Assembly: GCF_900455735.1 (NCBI RefSeq)
Contig: NZ_UAUI01000025.1
Span: forward strand, 310,001-374,000
DNA from: Rhodococcus wratislaviensis
Lineage (GTDB): Bacteria > Actinomycetota > Actinomycetes > Mycobacteriales > Mycobacteriaceae
DNA length: 64,000 bases
Reading direction: 5' to 3'
Of the stretch, positions 26,873 through 35,884 are shown one piece after another; position 1 is the first letter of the stretch; each line of letters opens with the position of its first letter. The position numbers and the translations under genes are program-made. The notes beneath the pieces were generated by a model. It was not told the origin of the DNA, did no database searches, and saw nothing but the letters and a program-made list of their open reading frames with translations.

Positions 26873-27466
26873 TTACACGGGGTCGACGCCGAACTCCTCG
26901 GCGGCGTCGATCAGCCACTCCGCGAGATACCGGGCGAACGACGACCGCACGAGGATCCGGTAATCGGCTCCCTCGTCGTCGAGCGCGATCAGGATCACGC
27001 CCGCGAGGCCGAGCATGGTCTGCACCGCAGTGCCGCGGACGAACACCCTCGGATGCAGATCCAGTGAGCAACCCTTCTCGAGGACGTCGCGGGCGTGAGT
27101 GCCGCGCAGCCGCAGGGTGGTTCGCTGTCCGGAGACGTCGATCGCGGCTCCGCCGTGGGGTGTCACCGCCGCCCGCAGGTCCGACTCGAGAGCGGGCGCC
27201 GACTGTGCCCTGGTGGTGATCAGCCACTCCTCGGGACCGAGCCAGACGGCGGTCATCGCGTCGGTGCCCGCCGACGTCGACGCCGCGGTGGGGAGGTCGA
27301 ACCCGAGGACCGTCGCGGCGGCGCCGACTCCCGGTCCGGCCGGGTCGACCCACAGGTCGACCATCGCGACGAACGGTTCCTCGGCGACGCTCACCGACTC
27401 GGGGAGTGCAGAGAATTTCTGGTCCCAGCCGTGCAGGGGGCTGAGGGGGACGAGGGTGTCAGCCAT
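26873..27466 (-). CDS. soxG: Sarcosine oxidase gamma subunit
   Basis: A 197 aa subunit of heterotetrameric sarcosine oxidase. It has the GcvT-like fold typical of SoxG: LHGWDQKF near the N terminus, VWLGPEEWLITT, DVSGQRTTLRLRG and a C-terminal RSSFARYLAEWLIDAA helix. It has no catalytic centre of its own and helps assemble the complex. It overlaps the end of soxA by 8 bases. Order soxB-soxD-soxA-soxG is the canonical one. Confidence 0.92.
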   Translation of the reverse strand: MADTLVPLSPLHGWDQKFSALPESVSVAEEPFVAMVDLWVDPAGPGVGAAATVLGFDLPTAASTSAGTDAMTAVWLGPEEWLITTRAQSAPALESDLRAAVTPHGGAAIDVSGQRTTLRLRGTHARDVLEKGCSLDLHPRVFVRGTAVQTMLGLAGVILIALDDEGADYRILVRSSFARYLAEWLIDAAEEFGVDPV

Positions 27467-30323
27467 CGCGACGTGCTCCTTCGGGATCGACGAGGACGGA
27501 ACTGGTGACCTCGACGGCGACCAGGTTTCCGTCCACCGGGACGTGCAGGGTGTCGCCGAGCCGGGCGCGGCCGCCCTTGACGAGGGCGAGCCCGAACGGG
27601 CGGCCCAGTTCGGCGCTGAGGTAGCTCGAGGTGACGTGCCCGAGCATCGGCACCGGCGGAGGCGGCAGGATCCCGTCGGCGATCTCTTCGATGATCTGCG
27701 CGCCCTCGGGCAGCACGGTCTGCTTGTCGAGCGGGAGCAGTCCGACGAACTGCTTGCGCAGCGGGTTCTGGTTCTCCTCCCGGGTGAAGGAGCGTTTCCC
27801 GATGAAGTCGCGCTTCTTCTTCGACACGGCCCAGCTCATCCCGAGGTCCTGCGGGGTGACCGTGCCGTCGGTGTCCTGACCGATGATCGGGTAACCCTTC
27901 TCGGCGCGCAGGACGTGCATGGTCTCGGTGCCGTACGGGGTGATGTCGTACTTCTCGCCCGCGGCGATCAGGCGCGCCCAGACCGCGGGTGCGTGCCAGC
28001 CGTCGACGTTGACCTCGAACGCGAGTTCGCCGGAGAAGCTGATCCGGGCGACCCGGACGTGGACGCCGCCGAGGGTGGTATCGCGCCACGCCATGAACGG
28101 GAACGCGTCGTTGGTGACGTCGAGGTCGGGGAAGACCTCACCGATGACGTCGCGCGAGCGCGGTCCGACGACGGGGAACGTGGCCCACTGTTCGGTGACC
28201 GAGGTGAGCCGTACCGACAGGTGCGGCCATTCGGTCTGCAGCCACTCCTCCATCCAGTCGAGGATCTTCGCGGCGCCACCGGTGGTCGTGAAGACCTGGA
28301 AGCGGTCGTCGGCCAGGCGCATCACGGTGCCGTCGTCGATGACCATGCCGTCGACGCCGCACATGACGCCGTAGCGGACCATGCCGACCTTCAGGGTGCT
28401 CATCATGTTCGTGTAGATCATGTCGAGCAGCACACCGGCGTCGGGACCCTGGACGTCGATCTTGCCGAGGGTGGAGCCGTCGAGGATGCCGATGCTGCGG
28501 CGCACGGCAGCGCATTCGCGCAGCACCGCGGCGTCCATGTCCTCCCCGGGCAGGGGGTAGTAGCGGGGACGCTTCCACTGGCCGACGTCCTCGAACACCG
28601 CGCCGCGGCCGACGTGCCAATCGTGCAGCGCCGTCACCCGTTCGGGGTCGAAGAGGGCGCCGCGGCTGCGGCCGGCGAGGGCGGCGAACGCGACCGGGGT
28701 GTAGGGCGGCCGGAACGTGGTGGTGCCCAGCGTCTCGATCGGCCTGCCCAGCAGTTCGGCCGTGATGCCGGAGGAGATCACCCCGGACGTCTTGCCCTGG
28801 TCGTGTGCGGTGCCGATGGTGGTGTAACGCTTGATGTGCTCCATCGACGTCATCCCGGCACCGACGGCGCGGGCGAGGTCGGCGACCGTCGCGTCGCGCT
28901 GCACGTCGACGAACTGGGTGTCCTCGCCGGCGACGTCCCGCACCCGCCAGAGGACCAGCGGAGTGGACTGTTCGATCGCGGGTGCAGGTTCGGGGTCGAT
29001 CGTGCGCTCGGGAACGGTGAAGCCGAGGTCGCGCATGATCGACTGACCGGCGGTCTGGCCGTCGCGCAGGCACCCGTCCAGGTCGAACACACCGTTCGCG
29101 GACCCGGCGACGGAGACTCCGTCGAGGTCCTCGCCGGGCACGAAGGCACCGAGGTTCTCGTCGTAGCGGAGCTTGCCGCGGGCCTGGGAGAACAGGTGCA
29201 CGGCCGGATTCCAGCCGCCGCTGACGAGCAGGACGTCGCAGGCGAGGGGGACGCGGAACCGGTGATCGGTGTCCGTGCGGTGCGACACGACGGCGTGGCT
29301 GATCCGGCCGTTGCCGCGGGTGCCGGATACCACCGAGCCGGTACGGATGGTGATGCCGCGCGTGTCGCATTCACGCTGCCAGCGGGCGGGTGCCTCGTCG
29401 CGGGCCTCGACGATCGCGTTGATGCGGACGCCGGCGTCGTGCAGGTCGATCGCGGCTTCGTAGGCACTGTCGTTGGTGGTGAACACGACGGCCTGCTCAC
29501 CCACCTTGACGCCGTAGCGGTGCAGGAAGGTGCGGGCGCCGTGCGCGAGCATGATGCCTGGTCGGTCGTTGTCGGTGAAGACGACGGGCCGCTCGTGCGC
29601 TCCGGCGGCGACGAGGATGTGCCGGGCGCGGATACGCCAGACGCGCTGGCGGCTCAGCGCCGCGGGGGCCTCGACACCGAGATGGTCGGTGCGGCGCTGC
29701 AGGGCGAGGACGAAGCCGTCGTCGTAGTTGCCGAATGCGGTGGTGCGCTGCAGATGCAGCACATCCGGGTACGTGTCCAGTTCGGCGACCGCGGCCGCGA
29801 CCCACTCGAGGGCGGGTGCGCCGTCGATGAGGTCGGTGCTGCCGAGGAGGTCGCCGCCGGCTTCGCTCTGCTCGTCGACGAGCACCACCCGCGCACCCGC
29901 CCGGGCCGCCGTGAGCGCGGCGGCGAGACCGGCCGGTCCGGCGCCGGCGACGAGGAGGTCGGTGTGGACGTGCTTGGCGTCGTACTTCGCCGAATCGGGG
30001 ATCTCGGCGAGCCGTCCCTGACCGGGGATGCCGCGGGCGACGAGGCCGTCGAACAACTCGATGGTGGTGGCGAGCAGCATCGGCTCGGGGAACGGCTCCT
30101 CGATCTGCACGAGACCGCCGGTGTCCTCCGCCCACGCCGCGGTGATGCCGCGGGCCCGGCCGAGTTTGATGCTGGTGGTGATCTGGTGGACGCCGTTCGC
30201 GAGCAGGGCCGAGCCCAGCGTGTCACCGGGGTGACCGGTCAGTTCCCGGCCGTCGAACGTGAAGGTGTAGGAGGTGTCGCGGTCGAGGCGACCGCCCTGG
30301 CGGGTGCGGAAGGGTGCGTTCAC
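27459..30323 (-). CDS. soxA: Sarcosine oxidase alpha subunit
   Basis: A 954 aa subunit holding the NAD+ site and the tetrahydrofolate-dependent half. The N-terminal part resembles a small 2Fe-2S-like fold (YTFTFDGRELTGHPGDTLGSALLANG). The dinucleotide-binding motif LLVAGAGPAGLAAALTAARAGARV lies at about residues 121-144, and HILVAAGAHERPVVF follows. The last 380 residues are a GcvT-type aminomethyltransferase domain that passes formaldehyde-level carbon to THF (GSTLGKIDVQGPDA, SGELAFEVNVD, RAEKGYPIIGQDTDGTVTP). GTG 30323 overlaps the soxD stop by 4 bases. Confidence 0.95.
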   Translation of the reverse strand: MNAPFRTRQGGRLDRDTSYTFTFDGRELTGHPGDTLGSALLANGVHQITTSIKLGRARGITAAWAEDTGGLVQIEEPFPEPMLLATTIELFDGLVARGIPGQGRLAEIPDSAKYDAKHVHTDLLVAGAGPAGLAAALTAARAGARVVLVDEQSEAGGDLLGSTDLIDGAPALEWVAAAVAELDTYPDVLHLQRTTAFGNYDDGFVLALQRRTDHLGVEAPAALSRQRVWRIRARHILVAAGAHERPVVFTDNDRPGIMLAHGARTFLHRYGVKVGEQAVVFTTNDSAYEAAIDLHDAGVRINAIVEARDEAPARWQRECDTRGITIRTGSVVSGTRGNGRISHAVVSHRTDTDHRFRVPLACDVLLVSGGWNPAVHLFSQARGKLRYDENLGAFVPGEDLDGVSVAGSANGVFDLDGCLRDGQTAGQSIMRDLGFTVPERTIDPEPAPAIEQSTPLVLWRVRDVAGEDTQFVDVQRDATVADLARAVGAGMTSMEHIKRYTTIGTAHDQGKTSGVISSGITAELLGRPIETLGTTTFRPPYTPVAFAALAGRSRGALFDPERVTALHDWHVGRGAVFEDVGQWKRPRYYPLPGEDMDAAVLRECAAVRRSIGILDGSTLGKIDVQGPDAGVLLDMIYTNMMSTLKVGMVRYGVMCGVDGMVIDDGTVMRLADDRFQVFTTTGGAAKILDWMEEWLQTEWPHLSVRLTSVTEQWATFPVVGPRSRDVIGEVFPDLDVTNDAFPFMAWRDTTLGGVHVRVARISFSGELAFEVNVDGWHAPAVWARLIAAGEKYDITPYGTETMHVLRAEKGYPIIGQDTDGTVTPQDLGMSWAVSKKKRDFIGKRSFTREENQNPLRKQFVGLLPLDKQTVLPEGAQIIEEIADGILPPPPVPMLGHVTSSYLSAELGRPFGLALVKGGRARLGDTLHVPVDGNLVAVEVTSSVLVDPEGARRDG

Positions 30324-30598
30324 GATATCGTCGGCTTCTGCTCGTCCAAGCGGTAGACGCTGTGGAATCGGTAGGTGGCGGTGTCGCGTACGGCGTTGAA
30401 CCAGCGCCGGCAGCCGGCGCTGTGGTTCCACCGTTCCGCGAAGAGACCTTTCGGGTTCGCGCGGAAGAACACGAAGTGCGCCCACTGCTCGTCGGTCAGC
30501 GATTCGGGGTCTTCCGGATAGACGACGTGGGCTTCGCCGCCGTAGTGGAACTCGGTTTCCTCACGGGACCCGCACCACGGGCATTCGATGAGTTGCAT
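30320..30598 (-). CDS. soxD: Sarcosine oxidase delta subunit
   Basis: A 92 aa zinc-binding subunit. Cys pair CPWCGSREETEF at residues 6-9, a histidine in FHYGGEAH and a distal Cys in HSAGCRRWFN make up the zinc site known from SoxD structures. Size and position between soxB and soxA are as in Corynebacterium and Arthrobacter. It starts 15 bases after soxB and overlaps soxA by 4 bases. Confidence 0.93.
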   Translation of the reverse strand: MQLIECPWCGSREETEFHYGGEAHVVYPEDPESLTDEQWAHFVFFRANPKGLFAERWNHSAGCRRWFNAVRDTATYRFHSVYRLDEQKPTIS

Positions 30599-30613
30599 TG
30601 TGGCTCCTGACCT

Positions 30614-31849
30614 TCAGTGCGCGACGGCGGCGGCGCCGTGCTCGTCGACGAGGGCGCCGGTGACGAACCGGTCGAGGCTGAACGGCGCGATGAACTCGTG
30701 CGGTTCGTCGTTCGCGATGGTGTCCGCCATACACCAGCCCAACCCGGGGGTGGCCTTGAATCCGCCGGTGCCCCAACCACAGTTGAGGTACACGTTGTCG
30801 TACGGGGTGCGTCCGACGATCGGGGAGGCGTCGGGGCACACGTCGACGATGCCGCCCCAGGTGCGCAGCAGATGCGCGCGGGCGAAGACGGGGAACAACT
30901 CCACCGCGGCCGCCATCTGGCGCTCGATGATGTGGAACGCGCCGCGCTGGCCGTACCCGTTGTAGGAGTCGACACCCGCGCCCATCACCAGTTCACCCTT
31001 GTGCGCCTGCGAGACGTACACGTGGATGGCGTTGGACATCACGATGGTCGGGTGCACGGGCTCGAGCAGTTCCGAGACCAGCGCCTGCAGCGGGTGGCTC
31101 TGCACGGGGGTGCGGATGCCGAGCATGTCGGTGAGCGTCGAGGTGTGCCCGGCCGCGCACAGCGCGACCTGACCGGTCGCGATGTCGCCGCGGGTGGTGC
31201 GCACCCCGGTGACCTTGTTGCCGTCGGTGACGAACCCGGTGACCTCACAGTTCTGGATGATGTCGATGCCCGCCTCGTCGGCGCGGCGCGCGAATCCCCA
31301 GGCCACGTAGTCGTGCTTGGCGATGCCGGCGCGCGGCTGATACGTCGCGCCCATCACCGGGTAGCGGATGTCGCTCGAGATGTTCACCAGCGGGCACAGC
31401 TTCTTGACCTCGTCGGGTCCGACCCACTCGGCGTCGATGCCGTTGAGCTTGTTGGCCTCGACGCGGCGGACGCTGTCGCGGACGTCCTGCAGGCTGTGCG
31501 CGAGGTTCAGGACGCCGCGCTGGCTGAACAGGATCGGGTAGTCGAGGTCGTCCTCGAGACCCTCCCACAGCTTCAGGGCGTGCTCGTAGATCTTGGCGCT
31601 CTCGTCCCACAGGTAGTTCGACCGGATCAGCGTGGTGTTGCGGGCCATGTTGCCGCCCGCGAGCCAGCCCTTCTCCAGAACCGCGACGTTGGTGATGCCG
31701 TGGTTCTTGGCGAGATAGTGCGCGGTGGCGAGGCCGTGCCCGCCGCCGCCGACGATCACGACGTCGTACGACTTCTTCGGTTCCGGGTTGCGCCACAGGA
31801 AGTCGGGGTGGTCGGGCAGGTGGGCGCCGGGTGGCTGGGTGGCACTCAT
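30614..31849 (-). CDS. soxB: Sarcosine oxidase beta subunit
   Basis: A 411 aa catalytic subunit that oxidises the N-methyl group of sarcosine. The FAD-binding motif VVIVGGGGHGLATAHYLA lies at about residues 30-47. His179 in RAGIAKHDYVAW corresponds, by family knowledge, to the histidine that binds FMN covalently. The C-terminal GWGTGGFKATPGLG segment is also typical. The ATG at 31849 overlaps the glyA stop by one base (TGATG), so it is translationally coupled to glyA upstream. Confidence 0.95.
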   Translation of the reverse strand: MSATQPPGAHLPDHPDFLWRNPEPKKSYDVVIVGGGGHGLATAHYLAKNHGITNVAVLEKGWLAGGNMARNTTLIRSNYLWDESAKIYEHALKLWEGLEDDLDYPILFSQRGVLNLAHSLQDVRDSVRRVEANKLNGIDAEWVGPDEVKKLCPLVNISSDIRYPVMGATYQPRAGIAKHDYVAWGFARRADEAGIDIIQNCEVTGFVTDGNKVTGVRTTRGDIATGQVALCAAGHTSTLTDMLGIRTPVQSHPLQALVSELLEPVHPTIVMSNAIHVYVSQAHKGELVMGAGVDSYNGYGQRGAFHIIERQMAAAVELFPVFARAHLLRTWGGIVDVCPDASPIVGRTPYDNVYLNCGWGTGGFKATPGLGWCMADTIANDEPHEFIAPFSLDRFVTGALVDEHGAAAVAH

Positions 31850-33174
31850 CAGTTTGCCTCCGTGAGGTCGGGGTACAGCGGGAAGCGCAGCGCGAGGGCG
31901 TCGACGCGGCCGCGGAGCTCGTCGAGTCCGGCCTCGTCGGTGGCCGGTCGCAGCGCGTAGCTGATGATGTCGGCGACCTCGGTGAACGCGTCCAGGTCGA
32001 AACCGCGGGTGGCGAGCGCGGGGGTGCCGATCCGCACCCCGGAGCTGACCATCGGCGGGCGCGGGTCGAACGGTACGGCGTTGCGGTTCACCGTGATACC
32101 CACGCGGTGCAACCGGTCCTCGGCCTGCTTGCCGTCGAGCTCGGATTCGCGCAGATCCACCAGCACCAGGTGCACGTCGGTGCCGCCGGACACGACGCTG
32201 ATCCCCGCCGCGCGGGAGTCGGGCTGCAGCAGCCGGTCGGCGAGAATCTTCGCGCCGGCGAGCGTGCGTTCCTGGCGCTCCCGGAACTCGGGCTCGGCGG
32301 CGAGCTTGAACGAGACGGCCTTGCCGGCGATGACGTGCTCGAGCGGGCCGCCCTGCTGTCCGGGGAACACCGAGGAGTTGAACTTCTTGGCCAGTGCCTC
32401 GTCGTTGGTGAGGATGACGCCGCCGCGCGGACCGCCGAGCGTCTTGTGCGTCGTCGACGTGACCACGTGGGCGTGCGGGACGGGGGAGGGGTGCAGTCCG
32501 GCGGCGACGAGTCCGGCGAAGTGCGCCATGTCGACCATGAGGTACGCGCCGACCTCGTCGGCGATGCGCCGGAACGCGGCGAAATCGAGCTGGCGGGGAT
32601 AGGCGGACCAGCCGGCCAGGATCAGCTTCGGGCGGTGCTCACGCGCGAGACGCTCCACCTCGTCCATGTCCACGAGATGATCGTCCTCGCGGACGTGGTA
32701 CGCGGCGACGTCGTAGAGCTTGCCGGAGAAGTTCAGCTTCATCCCGTGGGTGAGGTGACCGCCGTGCGCGAGGTCCAGGCCGAGGATGCCGTCGCCGGGC
32801 TTCAGCAGTGCCGACATCGCGGCGGCGTTGGCCTGCGCCCCGGAGTGCGGTTGCACGTTGGCGAACTTCGCGCCGAACAGGTCGGTGAGGCGGTCGATGG
32901 CGAGCTGCTCGATGACGTCGACGTGCTCGCACCCGCCGTAGTAGCGGCGTCCGGGGTAGCCCTCGGCGTACTTGTTCGTCAGCACCGACCCCTGCGCCTG
33001 CATCACCGCGAGCGGGGCGAAGTTCTCGCTGGCAATCATTTCCAGGGTGCCCTGCTGTCGCTCGAGCTCGGCCGCGATCGCCCGGTGCACGGCGGGGTCG
33101 AGATCGGCGAGCGAATGAGTCAGCGTCGGGTTCGCTGCTGCCACCTCGGTGAGGTGTGCGGTGTCCACGGTCAT
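31849..33174 (-). CDS. glyA: Serine hydroxymethyltransferase
   Basis: A 441 aa PLP enzyme that combines glycine with methylene-THF to give serine. Signatures include MIASENFAPLAVMQAQGS, YAEGYPGRRYYGG, NVQPHSGAQANAA and the PLP lysine in TSTTHKTLGGPRGG. As the first gene of glyA-soxBDAG-folP-pabC it uses both products of sarcosine oxidation, glycine and methylene-THF. It is probably a catabolic copy beside a housekeeping glyA elsewhere (inference). The ATG at 33174 follows AAAGGCG, with the TGATATATCA operator 36 bases upstream. Confidence 0.95.
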   Translation of the reverse strand: MTVDTAHLTEVAAANPTLTHSLADLDPAVHRAIAAELERQQGTLEMIASENFAPLAVMQAQGSVLTNKYAEGYPGRRYYGGCEHVDVIEQLAIDRLTDLFGAKFANVQPHSGAQANAAAMSALLKPGDGILGLDLAHGGHLTHGMKLNFSGKLYDVAAYHVREDDHLVDMDEVERLAREHRPKLILAGWSAYPRQLDFAAFRRIADEVGAYLMVDMAHFAGLVAAGLHPSPVPHAHVVTSTTHKTLGGPRGGVILTNDEALAKKFNSSVFPGQQGGPLEHVIAGKAVSFKLAAEPEFRERQERTLAGAKILADRLLQPDSRAAGISVVSGGTDVHLVLVDLRESELDGKQAEDRLHRVGITVNRNAVPFDPRPPMVSSGVRIGTPALATRGFDLDAFTEVADIISYALRPATDEAGLDELRGRVDALALRFPLYPDLTEAN

Positions 33175-33209
33175 GGTTCGCCTTTCTGGAAGGTCAGTTG
33201 ACTTTGAAC

Positions 33210-33219
33210 TGATATATCA
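33210..33219. promoter_or_regulatory. TGATATATCA operator, site 2
   Basis: Palindrome TGATATATCA in the divergent region between glyA (36 bases away) and the GntR-family gene (69 bases away). This position would allow control of the sox operon and autoregulation of the regulator. Confidence 0.75.
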
Positions 33220-33287
33220 ACTGGAAAGTAGAGTAAGGTCAGCACCGGACAAAGGTCAATAGCTCCGGCAAATCAGGGAGACGGAAC

Positions 33288-33959
33288 ATGAGCCTGGCGC
33301 ATTCTTCGGTCGCGGACACGGCATCGAACGGCGGCACCAACGCCGACCGCGCGTACGAGATCGTGCGCGAACGCCTGGTCATGCTGGACATCCGGCCCGG
33401 CGAGCCGATCAACGACGACCGTCTCGCCGAGGAACTCGGATTCGGCCGGACACCCGTGCGGGAAGCGCTCAAGCGCCTCGAGCGGGAACGTCTCGTCGTC
33501 GCCTACCCGCGTCGCGGCACGTTCGCCACAGCCGTCGACATGACCGATCTCGCCGACATCTCCGAGATCCGCAAGCAACTCGAACCGACCGCGGCGGCCC
33601 GGGCGGCGCGGACGGCGTCCCAGGACGCGCGGGCCCGGCTGTCCGCGCTGGCCGACGAGATCGCCGAGATCGCCGACAGTGAAGACCCGCGCGACGTCCT
33701 GCGCAAGGACGTGCGCGTGCACCGCGAGATCTACCGCGCGTCCGGGAACCCTCACCTCGAGGACATCCTCGTCAGCCTCGACGCGCACGCCACCCGCATC
33801 TGGTGCCTCTTCCTCGACCGGCTGCCCGACGTCGCGAGCCACGTCCGCGAGCACGTGGCCCTGCTGCGGGCCATCGTCGACGGCGACGAGGACACCGCCT
33901 CGTCGCTGACCCTCGCCCACGTCGCCGGCTTCGAGAAGGCCATCCGCGACCTGCTGTAG
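33288..33959 (+). CDS. GntR-family (FCD-type) transcriptional regulator
   Basis: A 223 aa regulator. The winged helix-turn-helix lies at residues about 20-85 (RAYEIVRERLVMLDIRPGEPIND, GFGRTPVREALKRLERE), and an all-helical FCD ligand domain follows (EIRKQLEPTAAARAA, the metal-site-like D...H pattern in RKDVRVHREIYRASGNPHLEDIL, and LREHVALL-like helix). It is divergent from glyA-sox, with TGATATATCA between them. It is the best candidate to bind all four copies of that palindrome. The effector is unknown; glycine, serine, sarcosine or a folate are plausible. Confidence 0.9.
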   Translation: MSLAHSSVADTASNGGTNADRAYEIVRERLVMLDIRPGEPINDDRLAEELGFGRTPVREALKRLERERLVVAYPRRGTFATAVDMTDLADISEIRKQLEPTAAARAARTASQDARARLSALADEIAEIADSEDPRDVLRKDVRVHREIYRASGNPHLEDILVSLDAHATRIWCLFLDRLPDVASHVREHVALLRAIVDGDEDTASSLTLAHVAGFEKAIRDLL

Positions 33960-33967
33960 GCGCTTCG

Positions 33968-34017
33968 CGCCCGTGAGTGGTTAACGAGTCCCTGGACTCG
34001 TTAACCACTCACGGGCG
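33968..34017. terminator. Perfect 24-bp hairpin, bidirectional terminator or repeat element
   Basis: Arms 33968-33991 and 33994-34017 are exactly complementary around a 2-base centre, between the converging GntR and purU genes (nine bases after the GntR stop). The arms contain the AT-containing segment GAGTGGTTAACGAGTC, unlike ordinary GC-only terminators. It could serve both genes, and its perfect length suggests an interspersed palindromic repeat. Confidence 0.75.
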
Positions 34018-34028
34018 GCGGAGCCGCC

Positions 34029-34877
34029 TCAGCTGAAGACCACCGTCCGATGACCGTGCAGCAGGACGCGGTTCTCGCAGTGCCAGCGCACGGCCCGCGA
34101 CAGCGCGAGGGCCTCGGCGTCCTGCCCGACCGTGGCGAGTCGCGCCGGGTCGAAGGAGTGGTCGATGCGGATGACTTCCTGCTCGATGATGGGACCCTCG
34201 TCCAGATCGGGTGTCACGTAGTGGGCGGTTGCCCCTACCTGCTTGACGCCGCGATCGAATGCCTGGTGGTAGGGCTTGGCGCCCTTGAAACCGGGCAGGA
34301 ACGAGTGGTGGATGTTGATGGCCCGTCCGCGCAGTGCCCGGCACGCGTCGTCCGACAGGACCTGCATGTACCGGGCGAGGACCACGAGATCCGCATCGAA
34401 CTCGTCGACGAGTTCGAGGAGCCTGGCCTCCGCCTGCGGCTTGGTGGCCGGCGTGACCGGGACGTGGACGAACGGCAGCCCGGCGGCTTCGGCCATCGGG
34501 CGCAGCACCTCGTGATTGGAGACGACGGCGACGAGTTCGGCGCCGAGGTTGCCTGCGCGCCAGCGGAAGATGAGGTCGTTGAGGCAGTGGCCCATCTTGG
34601 AGACCATGACGATCACCCGGGGCAGGTCGCTGCCGTTGAAGTTGAACGTCATGCCGAATTTCGCGGCGACGCTCCCGAATTCGGCTGTGAGGCGCTCGAT
34701 GTCGACGTCTTCTGCCGACACGAACGACGTGCGGAGGAAGAACGCGTCGCTGCGGGTGTCGTCGAACTGCTGGTGCTCGGCGATATCGCAGTTCTGCTCG
34801 AAGAGAAAGGAGCTGACTGCGTGAACGATCCCGGGACGCTGAGCGCAGCTGAGCGTCAGGGTGAAGGTCTGGGTCAT
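34029..34877 (-). CDS. purU: Formyltetrahydrofolate deformylase
   Basis: A 282 aa enzyme that hydrolyses 10-formyl-THF to formate and THF. An N-terminal ACT domain (LTLSCAQRPGIVHAVSSFLFEQNCDI) is followed by a formyltransferase-fold domain with INIHHSFLPGFKGAKPYHQAF (catalytic His) and TPDLDEGPIIEQEV. It would release C1 units produced by demethylation as formate and regenerate THF. GAGGAGACC precedes the ATG at 34877, and an operator copy lies 49 bases upstream. purU beside DMG oxidase and sox genes is also known in Arthrobacter. Confidence 0.95.
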   Translation of the reverse strand: MTQTFTLTLSCAQRPGIVHAVSSFLFEQNCDIAEHQQFDDTRSDAFFLRTSFVSAEDVDIERLTAEFGSVAAKFGMTFNFNGSDLPRVIVMVSKMGHCLNDLIFRWRAGNLGAELVAVVSNHEVLRPMAEAAGLPFVHVPVTPATKPQAEARLLELVDEFDADLVVLARYMQVLSDDACRALRGRAINIHHSFLPGFKGAKPYHQAFDRGVKQVGATAHYVTPDLDEGPIIEQEVIRIDHSFDPARLATVGQDAEALALSRAVRWHCENRVLLHGHRTVVFS

Positions 34878-34925
34878 GTGGGTCTCCTCGATGCCGGACC
34901 AATTGAGGTGTCAGTCCGAGCGAAC

Positions 34926-34935
34926 TGATATATCA
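34926..34935. promoter_or_regulatory. TGATATATCA operator, site 3
   Basis: Palindrome TGATATATCA 49 bases upstream of purU, in the 113-base gap after folD. It indicates that purU has its own regulated promoter. Confidence 0.7.
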
Positions 34936-34990
34936 GAATGGGCCCATGCTATTTCAGGCGGGACGAGCGGGTCAAGGGGTGGAGACGGAG

Positions 34991-35884
34991 TCAGGCGCTG
35001 CTTCGGGCTCCGGCGAGCAGGGAGTCCGATCGAGTCTGGGCGTACTGGGTCGCGGCGGCGTCGACCGTGTGGTTGAGCAGCAACGCCGTGGTCACCGGTC
35101 CCACCCCTCCGGGGACCGGGGTCAGCGCGCCGGCCCGACCGTCGACGGCTGCGACGTCGACGTCACCGAGCAGTTGCCCGTCCGCGGTCGCCGTGGTCCC
35201 GACATCGATGACGACGGCGCCGTCGGCGACGTGGTCGGCCGTGATCAGTCCGGGAATGCCGACCGCGACGACAAGGATGTCGGCGTCACGGGTGCCCGCG
35301 GCCAGGTCGGTGGTGTGCCGGTGGCAGACGGTCACCGTCGCGTTGCGCTGCACGAGCAGATGCGCGACGGGACTACCGACGACAGTCGATCTGCCGACCA
35401 CCGCGGCCGTCCTGCCGTGCGTGGAGATTCCGTGGTGATCGAGGAGCGCGATGACGGCCTGTGCGGTGGCGGGCGCGAACGCGGGTAGACGCGCGACGAG
35501 ACGGCCGAGGCTGACCGGATTCGCGCCGTCGACGTCCTTCGCGGGGTTGATCGCCTCCCGCAGTGCGTCGAGGTCGGTGCCGTCCGGCAGGGGTGTCTGC
35601 AGGATGATTCCGTGGACGTCCGGGTCGTGGCCGAGTTCGACGAGCGTGCTGCGGATCTGCTCGGTCGACGCCACGGCGCCGAGATCGACGATGTCGCAGA
35701 GGATTCCGGTGCGTTTGGCGGCCGACGCGATGGAACGCACGTACCAGGCGGTCGATTCGTCGTCGGTGGCCTGCACGACCGCCAGCTTGGGCCGGACACC
35801 GATTTCGGCGAGGGCCGCGGCGGCGACGGATGCGTCGTTGCGGATGGAGGTGGCGAGTTCGGCGCCACCGAGGCTTCTGGTCAT
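34991..35884 (-). CDS. folD: Bifunctional methylene-THF dehydrogenase/cyclohydrolase
   Basis: A 297 aa enzyme oxidising methylene-THF to methenyl-THF and hydrolysing it to 10-formyl-THF. Family elements: DDESTAWYVRSIASAAKRTGI with the region around the catalytic Lys, GIILQTPLPDGTD, NPAKDVDGANPVSLGRL, GRSTVVGSPVAHLL (NADP loop) and TPVPGGVGPVTTALLL. The ATG at 35884 overlaps the preceding stop by 4 bases. It links DMG oxidase and sarcosine oxidase, which make methylene-THF, to PurU. Confidence 0.93.
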   Translation of the reverse strand: MTRSLGGAELATSIRNDASVAAAALAEIGVRPKLAVVQATDDESTAWYVRSIASAAKRTGILCDIVDLGAVASTEQIRSTLVELGHDPDVHGIILQTPLPDGTDLDALREAINPAKDVDGANPVSLGRLVARLPAFAPATAQAVIALLDHHGISTHGRTAAVVGRSTVVGSPVAHLLVQRNATVTVCHRHTTDLAAGTRDADILVVAVGIPGLITADHVADGAVVIDVGTTATADGQLLGDVDVAAVDGRAGALTPVPGGVGPVTTALLLNHTVDAAATQYAQTRSDSLLAGARSSA

